A stretch of DNA of 10,863 nt. Source: Bacteroidota bacterium (lineage in GTDB: Bacteria > Bacteroidota > Bacteroidia > Bacteroidales > GCA-2748055). The stretch lies in assembly GCA_024244665.1 (NCBI GenBank), contig JAAEOI010000511.1, positions 1 to 10,863 on the forward strand, given 5' to 3'. The notes beneath the pieces are model-generated. The model ran no database searches. It saw only the letters and a program-made list of their open reading frames with translations, and was not told the origin of the DNA. Within the stretch, counting starts at the first letter, position 1; each line of letters starts with the position of its first letter. The position numbers and the translations under genes were made by a program. Below, piece after piece: positions 1 to 6,288 of the stretch.

Positions 1-1133
1 CCTGCGAAATTCTGTCCAAGGTTGAAGATAGTCCCCTCTTTGCGCGGGGTGATCCCCACCGGTGTGATTCTTTCAATCTCACGTATTGGCATCCCGGGAT
101 GAAGGGCAATGGCTATGTCCGGTGAATCATACTCCTGCACCTGGTCCCAGCCACTGTCATCGTACCCACTGCTGTCCCAGCCTCCAAGCTCTCTTCGAGC
201 ATCATAGCTCTCCCCCTGCAACAGGTCGCTCTCCAGCAAAGGACCACTGGATGCCTTCCATGATTTGTCAGTGACCAGGATCTCTTTGGAGCCATCCTCA
301 TATTCCAGCTCCAGCTGAGCCATCAGCAGGGGTACCTCCCCATAAAAGTTTTTCACCTGGGGCAATCCTACCAAGAGGGCATAACCCAGGTAACCCGAGT
401 ACCATCCATAAGATAGCACAGAGCCAAAAGCATTCACCCCCTCATCCAGGAAAGCCGTCACATCAAAGGCCTGATAATGCAACCGCTTATTGTAATTGGT
501 CCATCCCGGATTAAGGTAATCGACTCCCACTTTTCGCCCGTTGATAAAAAAATCATATACCCCCAGGGCCGTGGCATAAAGGGTCGCCTTTTTCACAGCT
601 CCTTTCAACTCAAGCTCTTTTCGAAAATAGGGAGCAGGGGGAAGGTGATACTTCCCCTCTTTACCCAGTTGAGTCAGATCGTAGCCAATCCAGTTGGCCT
701 CCCAGTTTTTTGCTTCCATCAGGCCGGTCTCGAACCAGTGGGCAGTGCTGAAAGGGCCGGAATTCCCATCCCTGTCCCAGCACCGGACCTTCCAGTAGTA
801 CCGGGTTTTCTTCTTCAGCTCTTTTCCCTTAAACTCCACTTGCGACATCCGGTCCGAGGAAATTTTCTTCGTATCCCATACGTCCGCTTTCCCCTCCTCC
901 AGCAGTTCCGGCGAGCTTGCCACCAGGATCTGGTAGGCTGTCTGCTCCTGCCCGCGCTGCTCATCTACCAGGTACCAGCTGAAGCGCGGTGACTTCACAT
1001 CCAGATAAGGGTTTTCCTTATACTCTGTCTTCAGCCCTTCAGCAAGCAGTGTTCCTTCAGAGGAAGTGCAGCCGGAAGCGAATATGGTGCAGGCTAAAAT
1101 GCTTGTTGTAAATAAAATAATGAATGATTTCAT
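1..1133 (-). CDS. GH78-type alpha-L-rhamnosidase lipoprotein (N-terminal part, cut by window start)
   Basis: The reading frame is open from the ATG at 1133 to the window edge, giving 377 codons with no stop; the catalytic (alpha/alpha)6 barrel would lie outside. Seen: a lipoprotein signal peptide with lipobox ASGC (Cys22); a fibronectin-like N-terminal region (about 28-125) with the GH78-typical pattern NPYLDVKSPRFSW; then a region matching the bacterial rhamnosidase N-terminal domain, with FINGRKVG, LNPGWTNYNKR and GESYDAR (307-313); and at the edge FNLGQNFAG, which opens the following beta-sandwich domain in GH78 enzymes. Known of the family: exo-acting inverting enzymes releasing terminal alpha-L-rhamnose. 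Inferred location: lipid-anchored, facing the periplasm or cell surface. It has its own promoter (1181-1211) sharing a module with the GH106 gene. The start is supported because the signal peptide begins there. Family call is firm; substrate is not visible. Confidence 0.93.
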   Translation of the reverse strand, partial: MKSFIILFTTSILACTIFASGCTSSEGTLLAEGLKTEYKENPYLDVKSPRFSWYLVDEQRGQEQTAYQILVASSPELLEEGKADVWDTKKISSDRMSQVEFKGKELKKKTRYYWKVRCWDRDGNSGPFSTAHWFETGLMEAKNWEANWIGYDLTQLGKEGKYHLPPAPYFRKELELKGAVKKATLYATALGVYDFFINGRKVGVDYLNPGWTNYNKRLHYQAFDVTAFLDEGVNAFGSVLSYGWYSGYLGYALLVGLPQVKNFYGEVPLLMAQLELEYEDGSKEILVTDKSWKASSGPLLESDLLQGESYDARRELGGWDSSGYDDSGWDQVQEYDSPDIAIALHPGMPIREIERITPVGITPRKEGTIFNLGQNFA

Positions 1134-1180
1134 AAGCTGGATTTTTTCTGATGCATCTATTCCCAAATTCGGGTAATGCT

Positions 1181-1211
1181 CAAATGTAGGGATCAGGAGA
1201 CACATTTTCAA
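1181..1211 (-). promoter_or_regulatory. Predicted promoter of the GH78 gene
   Basis: On the minus strand a -7 box TACATTTG (1181-1188) matches the Bacteroidota consensus TAnnTTTG exactly. A TTG -33 element (1209-1211, within ATTG) lies 20 bases upstream. The -7 box ends 47 bases before the ATG at 1133. Box spacing and distance to the start are identical to those of the GH106 promoter at 4892-4922, which strengthens both calls. Confidence 0.7.
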
Positions 1212-1212
1212 T

Positions 1213-1255
1213 ATCCAAAATGCGCTTTTGTTTGACTATTTTGACCCAAATTGTG
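1213..1255 (-). promoter_or_regulatory. Conserved upstream activator/operator-like block, copy 1
   Basis: This block lies just upstream of the -33 element of the GH78 promoter. It aligns without gaps to 4924-4966 upstream of the GH106 gene. Identical stretches include a 15-base run ATGCGCTTTTGTTTG (plus strand, 1220-1234) and TTTTGA-C-CCAAA at 1239-1250, which differs at one base. The second part contains the inverted repeat TTTG-N3-CAAA, and TTTG recurs at 1227, 1231 and 1240. Counting 1209-1258 against 4920-4969 by eye gives 40 of 50 identical bases. Its place upstream of -33 suits an activator site (inference); the regulator is not in the window. Confidence 0.65.
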
Positions 1256-1277
1256 CAAGCAAAACCCATTTCAGCTA

Positions 1278-1308
1278 TTTGAGCAAAAGCTCATAATTCC
1301 GATCTTTG
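1278..1308 (+). promoter_or_regulatory. Possible weak promoter for the small plus-strand ORF
   Basis: TTTG (1278-1281) is followed after 19 bases by GATCTTTG (1301-1308), one mismatch from TAnnTTTG. The spacing fits a Bacteroidota -33/-7 pair, and the site lies about 73 bases before the ATG at 1382. The same stretch holds a short hairpin, TGAGC-AAAA-GCTCA (1280-1293), and the direct repeat TTTGAGC at 1278 and 1305. AT-rich intergenic DNA gives such matches by chance, so this is tentative. Confidence 0.25.
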
Positions 1309-1381
1309 AGCTCTAAATTAAGATATATGAAGCGCACATCCTGAAACTGCAAACCAACTTCTCAGATCCATCCTGAGTTAT

Positions 1382-1645
1382 ATGGAATCCAGACAATTTA
1401 TGTCAACACCCGTACCGGACATGGAACTGGTTGAAGAACTTCTGAAGCGTGTTCCGGAAAACAGCAACAAAAGTGAGGAACCAGATGTATCTCAGGCTGT
1501 GGTTCATGTCGATGCAGGTGCACTGAGTACCCTCGGCCCACCGAAGGGATGGAGTCTCGCTCAAAGCGGAGAATTACTATTTGATGCCCGCAATGATGCA
1601 GGTCCCAATGTTTCAGTTGAGAAACCGATAGTAATTGCAGAATAG
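1382..1645 (+). CDS. Small hypothetical ORF (87 aa) or gene remnant in the GH106-GH78 gap
   Basis: I do not recognise this product. It is an acidic, soluble-looking 87-residue sequence with no signal peptide or membrane segment. An N-terminal helix-like stretch (MELVEELLKRVPEN) is followed by a beta-like region ending in VSVEKPIVIAE. Codon use resembles the neighbouring genes, and the ORF fills most of an otherwise gene-free 540-bp gap (1134-1673). It ends 28 bp before the convergent GH106 stop and points away from the GH78 gene. A weak promoter match lies upstream at 1278-1308. The sequence just before it, in another frame (about 1318-1374), also reads as plausible protein, so this could be the decayed tail of a longer lost gene. 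Real small gene and remnant are about equally likely. Confidence 0.35.
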   Translation: MESRQFMSTPVPDMELVEELLKRVPENSNKSEEPDVSQAVVHVDAGALSTLGPPKGWSLAQSGELLFDARNDAGPNVSVEKPIVIAE

Positions 1646-1673
1646 AAAAATCTCCATAGAAATTACATGTCCT

Positions 1674-4600
1674 TTATTTAAAGATTTTAAGAGAAGGGGG
1701 CTCAAGTATTCCGCTGGGATAGAGTATGTAGTTCATTGAAAAGCTCTTGCCCTGAGTGATAAAATGACCTGGACCCGTGGTGGTATTAAAAGGGTAGTGG
1801 TGCAGGGGACCAAAGGCATTCCTCCGGGTAAGCACCACTTCAAGGGTCAGCTCATTGCTCTTCTCCAGGGCACTGGTGACATCCAGCGTGTTGGGTTGCC
1901 ATGCAATAAACCCTGCATCGGGCTGATTGGGATTCACTTTGATGCAGGCTGCACTATATTGTGGCACTTCCAGCATCACCTTTCCCATCCCGGCATAGCT
2001 ATCCAGCAGTGAGACATGGTATTGAATCCGTCCAGAATAGAATGGAAATCCCTGGGCCGTCAGGTCTCCTGTGGAGATTTTCTCAGGCAAACGGGTAAGA
2101 ATCTTCCTGTTGCCCTCCAGGCTCACAGCAAAATCTCCCAGCAGGTATAATGCTTCAAGATCCAGGTCATCCCTGAAGTCGAACTCCTGAACCAGGACAT
2201 TCTCACCTTTCTTAAGCATGCTTGCAGGTAACACAAACCTGCGAATAGCCTTATCCACCCACCATCCCTGGTCGGTAAGGTCCATCTGATTTCCATTCAC
2301 CTGTACAGAGAATTCTCCCGGAGTTTCCATGCAAAACTCAAGATCATTTTCAGGTACCTCATCCACATAAAATGGGAAATAGATGGTCACATGGCCCAGA
2401 ACTTCTGGTGCTTCCTGAAACTTCTTTTTGAACCAGGGTTGCACCATGTTCCCGGCTCGCTGGGGAATGTTAAAATGGGTACGAATGTGCTGATCAATTT
2501 TCAGAATTTCCAGCAATTCGCTGCGCTCCTGATCTTCAATTCGCACATATCCCATGTCCAGAACACTCAGGTTGGGCTCATCCATGGTGTAGTGAAAAGG
2601 ACCTGAAAGGGGCACCTCTGAAATCATCTGAAGAGACGGAGATTCTATGGCATCCGGAACCGATTCAGGTGAAATGGTGTAGATATGCTCTTTGGGTCCG
2701 TTAAAAGCGCTTGTGATTTCAAGAACCGACCCCCTGGATTCGGCCTCCCTTTTGATGATTGCCCCGCTCTCACACTCCCACTCGCAAACCTCTCCGCTTG
2801 CTTTAATCCTCAATACCACATGTGGGTAGGAGACCTCTTTGGACATATTCATGGCAGCCAGGATGGTCTGCTCTCCATTGCGCCTTACCTGGCAATAGAT
2901 ATCTTCAATCCGTTCACCTGTCCTGGGATCAATCGCCTCCACCGGAATAGGGGTGTGTTCCCTTACAGTTGAGGCAATTTCATTTCTGCCGAAGGGGATG
3001 GCTATGGCCAGCTCTTTCACCCGGGTTGCCTCTTCAGAGGGTGATCCATCCACATTTTCGGGTGGATCTCCTGCCAGGATAATGGTGCCTCCTGCATCGG
3101 CAAACTCCTTCAATACTTTGAGGGTGGAGGAACGAATGGTGGTCATCTTACCCAATACAATGGTACGATAAGTGGATTCACCCACGGTTAGTACAGCATC
3201 TCCTCCAGGAAGACGGGACACTTCTGCATGGCGATCCAGGATGCCTTCATCTCCATAATCAAAATCGATTTGTGCACCCTGCAGTGCGTAGAATAATTCG
3301 CTGTAATGCTCCTCAAGCTCCTTTATATCATGAACGTTGGGCGAAAGTCTGTGGGCCCATCCCTGTCTCAGCCGGTTCCATACACTTTCCACCGGATTAA
3401 CCACCAGTACATGACATTCTTCCTCACCCTGACTTAACATATAACCCAGCCTCGAAAAATAGGTCTCCACATAATCATAGTCCTTATACCAGGAGGACTG
3501 GTGCAGCATGCTTGCCGGGTAATCCCTTTTGGCCTGCCCTTGCATGGTATACCACGAAAGGTGATGACACCGTAGATTCACACCAAAAAGTGCCTGCCAG
3601 TCACCCACATACTTATGGCCGGCCCAGTCAAACTGCCATCCCGTAACCCCGTAGAGTTCGGAGAGAATAAAAGGTTGTCCCATCTGCCTGGCCACCGACT
3701 GGCACTGCTTGGCGATCCAGTAGAGCTGGGCATATTCGGTAAGCACATCGATGCCGGGGTAGTGCATGTATTCATAGGACCTCATTAGAGATCCCTGCAT
3801 GGCTGTCTGCGAGGTGAGGTTGTTCTCATGTAGAAAATGCCCGGTGAACTTAATATCATTTTCTTCACACCAGTTGAAATAGGGCTGAACCCAGTTCTCA
3901 AGGAAGAGCTGCTGGCTTACTTCGGTATATTGCCACTTCACGGGGGAAGTCAGTTTTCCTTCAGGTTGAAGGAAGAGATCCGGCAGTCGGTCCATAATAT
4001 CATAGCCCATACGTGCTTCAAACTCATCCGCAAACTTACCAGTCCAGGGAACATTGATCTGATTATTGAAGGACTGGTCCAGCTTCACCGGGGTGTTGAG
4101 TGCACCCCGCCTGTGGGGTTCATCGGTGAAGATACCCTCCACCGAACCCCAGCGATCACCCGCTCGCTTTTTGTACTCCTCGTGGGTAATCTCCAGGAAA
4201 TAATCGGTGGCCTCCCTGCTCATGCGGTCCACATCGGTATAGCCATTATAGAAACTGCGGGGTTCCATTTCCCGCATAAAAAAAGCGAGGATCGTCTGTT
4301 GGCCGCTCCTTTTTTTCGCCTCTTTGGCCGATACCCGCTCCACCTCATAGCAATCCATGCCATCAAGCCTGCAGCTAAAAAGGGCTTCATATTTTTTGTT
4401 AGATTCAAACTCACCTGGACCGAACACATGCATGATCAATAGTTTGGCCCTGAATTCGGGATATTTGGTGACCAGTCCGCCGGCCAGTCCCGATGGCCAC
4501 CGGTCCTCATCATAGAGCCAGGCCTCCATTCCCAGCTGGTCTGCCTCATCTAAACAGGCATTGATCAGCTCAAACCACTTATCGCCCAGGTATTCGGTTC

Positions 4601-4844
4601 TGAGACCGGTGCGAGAGTGCATAAAGAAACCACCCATACCCATCTCCTTCATCACATGAATCTGACGAATCAGTTCCTCTTTCTCAAGATCTCCGTTCCA
4701 CGACCAGAAGGGTTTGCCCCTCCAGGCTGCACCGGGCTCATCAAAATTGGACTTTTGCTCCTCTATGGAGGGATCCTGGGCATTAGTCAACAAAGTTGAA
4801 AGAAAGATAACTGCCAGTACTACAAGGGTTTTTGCTCTTTTCAT
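1674..4844 (-). CDS. Secreted GH106-type alpha-L-rhamnosidase
   Basis: A 1056-residue protein, the usual size for this family. Seen: a Sec signal peptide with probable cleavage after Ala22 (TNA-QD, with no lipobox Cys), then the GH106-type barrel start with KPFWSWNG (44-51), a GGFFMHSRTGL segment (71-81), YDEDRWPSG (111-119), GIFTDEP (238-243; D241, E242), TGHFLHE (334-340) and ILSELYG (393-399; E396). The acidic residues at 242 and 396 are candidates for the catalytic or calcium-site carboxylates, but I cannot assign them without a structure. The remainder includes a Rossmann-like region (about 545-600, with GGTIILAGD) and C-terminal beta-sandwich segments. Known of the family: GH106 enzymes remove alpha-L-rhamnose from complex glycans such as pectic rhamnogalacturonan. 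It has its own promoter (4892-4922), shares the regulatory block with GH78, and is divergent from the GH99-like gene. GH106 or a close relative is likely; substrate is unknown. Confidence 0.85.
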   Translation of the reverse strand: MKRAKTLVVLAVIFLSTLLTNAQDPSIEEQKSNFDEPGAAWRGKPFWSWNGDLEKEELIRQIHVMKEMGMGGFFMHSRTGLRTEYLGDKWFELINACLDEADQLGMEAWLYDEDRWPSGLAGGLVTKYPEFRAKLLIMHVFGPGEFESNKKYEALFSCRLDGMDCYEVERVSAKEAKKRSGQQTILAFFMREMEPRSFYNGYTDVDRMSREATDYFLEITHEEYKKRAGDRWGSVEGIFTDEPHRRGALNTPVKLDQSFNNQINVPWTGKFADEFEARMGYDIMDRLPDLFLQPEGKLTSPVKWQYTEVSQQLFLENWVQPYFNWCEENDIKFTGHFLHENNLTSQTAMQGSLMRSYEYMHYPGIDVLTEYAQLYWIAKQCQSVARQMGQPFILSELYGVTGWQFDWAGHKYVGDWQALFGVNLRCHHLSWYTMQGQAKRDYPASMLHQSSWYKDYDYVETYFSRLGYMLSQGEEECHVLVVNPVESVWNRLRQGWAHRLSPNVHDIKELEEHYSELFYALQGAQIDFDYGDEGILDRHAEVSRLPGGDAVLTVGESTYRTIVLGKMTTIRSSTLKVLKEFADAGGTIILAGDPPENVDGSPSEEATRVKELAIAIPFGRNEIASTVREHTPIPVEAIDPRTGERIEDIYCQVRRNGEQTILAAMNMSKEVSYPHVVLRIKASGEVCEWECESGAIIKREAESRGSVLEITSAFNGPKEHIYTISPESVPDAIESPSLQMISEVPLSGPFHYTMDEPNLSVLDMGYVRIEDQERSELLEILKIDQHIRTHFNIPQRAGNMVQPWFKKKFQEAPEVLGHVTIYFPFYVDEVPENDLEFCMETPGEFSVQVNGNQMDLTDQGWWVDKAIRRFVLPASMLKKGENVLVQEFDFRDDLDLEALYLLGDFAVSLEGNRKILTRLPEKISTGDLTAQGFPFYSGRIQYHVSLLDSYAGMGKVMLEVPQYSAACIKVNPNQPDAGFIAWQPNTLDVTSALEKSNELTLEVVLTRRNAFGPLHHYPFNTTTGPGHFITQGKSFSMNYILYPSGILEPPSLKIFK

Positions 4845-4891
4845 TGTATAGTGTTTTATTCGTTGGAGTATTATGGTTTACAGATGGTAAT

Positions 4892-4922
4892 CAAATATAA
4901 ACGGATCAGGGATTTGTTTCAA
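4892..4922 (-). promoter_or_regulatory. Predicted promoter of the GH106 gene
   Basis: On the minus strand a -7 box TATATTTG (4892-4899) matches TAnnTTTG exactly, with a TTG -33 element (4920-4922) 20 bases upstream. The -7 box lies 47 bases from the ATG at 4844. All these distances equal those of the GH78 promoter. Confidence 0.72.
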
Positions 4923-4923
4923 T

Positions 4924-4966
4924 AGCCATTATGCGCTTTTGTTTGTATTTTTTGATCCAAAAAGTG
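4924..4966 (-). promoter_or_regulatory. Conserved upstream activator/operator-like block, copy 2
   Basis: This block aligns without gaps to 1213-1255. It includes the identical 15-base run (4931-4945) and TTTG-ATC-CAAA (4951-4961), the same inverted repeat with a different spacer base. It sits in the 198-bp divergent region between the GH106 and GH99-like genes, so a protein bound here could in principle affect both (inference). No other full copy was seen in the window. Confidence 0.65.
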
Positions 4967-5042
4967 TAACCATAGGCCCACATATGATATTTACCTGATT
5001 ATTTGTAGTGCCTATATTTATACAAAAGTAAATAACTGAATT

Positions 5043-6269
5043 ATGAAGAAAATATCCCTGGTATCTATTCACCTGATCCTGCTGCTTACGGCCTGTGGAT
5101 CGGAAAACAGGAAAAACTCTAAAAGTCAAACCGAAAACATGGGCAATGAGAACGAAATCACTGTGGCCGCCTATTACTTCCCAAATTACCATGAAGATCA
5201 ACGAAATGCAGCCTATTTTGAAGATGGCTGGACCGAGTGGGAACTGGTAAAAGAGGCGCAACCCAGGTTTGCCAACCACCATCAACCCAACCTCCCCGCC
5301 TGGGGATACACCGATGAGGCCGATCCGGTTCAAATGGCTCAGAAAATTAAAGCCGCCGCAGATCACGGCATTGATGCTTTTATCTTTGACTGGTACATGT
5401 ACGAGGATGGTCCTTTTCTTGAGCGGGGCCTGGATGAAGGCTTTTTGAAAGCAGAGAATACCGGGCTCCTTAAGTTTGGACTGATGTGGGCCAATCACGA
5501 CTGGGTGGACATTCACCCCTATACCCTTGGAGCTGAGCAAAAACTGCTTTATCCGGGTATCGTAAGTCCCGAAAGATTTGATAAGATCTGTGACCATGTC
5601 ATTGAGAACTACTTCACGAAATCCAATTACTGGAAGATTGACGGGAAGGCCTATTTCTCGGTATATGACGTACAAAAATTTGTGGAAGGATTTGGGAGCA
5701 TGGAAGCCACAAAAGCAGCCATGGACCGCATGCGCGAAAAAGCAAAAGCAGCCGGACTAAAAGGGGTACACTGGAACCTGGTAGCCTGGGGAAATCCCAT
5801 ACTCCCGGTGGAAAAGGCACCCTCCAATACACCTGAGCTTATTCAAATGCTGGGATTTGATTCAAGTACCTCCTACGTCTGGATCCACCATGTTCCGCTT
5901 CCTGAAACCCAAACCGATTTTAACTATGTGAGGGATGTCTATTTCGAGCACTGGGACAAGGCAAAAACAGAATATGGTGTACCCTATTACCCCAATGTGA
6001 CCATGGGTTGGGATGCTACTCCCCGATGCAACCTGGAATCGGAATGGGCCCCGGTAGGTTATCCGTTTATGAATACCATCGGCAACAATACGCCCGAGAA
6101 CTTCAAAATAGCACTCCGGAAGACCAAAGAGAAGCTTCTGGCTGATCCAAACGGACCCCGAATTCTAAATATCAATTGCTGGAACGAATGGACCGAAGGC
6201 AGTTACCTGGAGCCCGATAAGGTAAATGGCATGGCTTACCTGGAGGCCGTTAAAGATGTGTTTGAATAA
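5043..6269 (+). CDS. GH99-like / WbsX-family lipoprotein, probable glycoside hydrolase
   Basis: A 408-residue protein with a lipoprotein signal peptide (lipobox LTAC, Cys18) and one GH99-like (WbsX) domain filling the rest. Seen in order: AAYYFPNYH (42-50), GWTEWELV (62-69), HHQP (79-82), GIDAFIFDWY (109-118), a GLMWANHDW segment, a central GKAYFSVYD segment, and near the C-terminus NCWNEWTEGSYLEPD (about 378-392), a family hallmark whose Glu382/Glu385 are catalytic candidates. Known: GH99 proper contains endo-alpha-mannan hydrolases; the WbsX branch was named from polysaccharide-biosynthesis loci, and its activity is mostly undefined. A lipid-anchored copy beside two rhamnosidases suggests degradation, not synthesis (inference). 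It is divergent from GH106 (198 bp) and convergent with the DUF362 gene (19 bp). No convincing promoter of its own was found; TATATTTA at about 5013-5020 is one base off consensus. Confidence 0.85.
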   Translation: MKKISLVSIHLILLLTACGSENRKNSKSQTENMGNENEITVAAYYFPNYHEDQRNAAYFEDGWTEWELVKEAQPRFANHHQPNLPAWGYTDEADPVQMAQKIKAAADHGIDAFIFDWYMYEDGPFLERGLDEGFLKAENTGLLKFGLMWANHDWVDIHPYTLGAEQKLLYPGIVSPERFDKICDHVIENYFTKSNYWKIDGKAYFSVYDVQKFVEGFGSMEATKAAMDRMREKAKAAGLKGVHWNLVAWGNPILPVEKAPSNTPELIQMLGFDSSTSYVWIHHVPLPETQTDFNYVRDVYFEHWDKAKTEYGVPYYPNVTMGWDATPRCNLESEWAPVGYPFMNTIGNNTPENFKIALRKTKEKLLADPNGPRILNINCWNEWTEGSYLEPDKVNGMAYLEAVKDVFE

Positions 6270-6288
6270 AAGTTTTATCCTTCATGGG

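Noticed and set aside
477..992. Plus-strand open frame of 171 codons inside the GH78 gene
   Set aside because: It lies fully antisense to a clearly coding GH78 N-terminal region and shows no motifs or signal peptide.
1280..1313. GAGC-rich short hairpin and GAGCTC palindrome as an operator for GH78
   Set aside because: The stem is only 5 bp, no copy occurs upstream of the co-regulated GH106 gene, and the site is outside the conserved block.
5013..5020. TATATTTA as a firm -7 box for the GH99-like gene
   Set aside because: It differs from TAnnTTTG at the last base and has only a poor -33 partner (TTTA with 19-base spacing), so it is mentioned as a possibility and not listed as a feature.
4929..5675. 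Minus-strand open frame of 248 codons over the start of the GH99-like gene
   Set aside because: It overlaps the conserved regulatory block and the lipobox region of a well-supported gene, and its translation resembles no family.
6270..6288. Possible bidirectional terminator in the 19-bp convergent gap
   Set aside because: No inverted repeat or T-tract could be found in the gap or just beside it.
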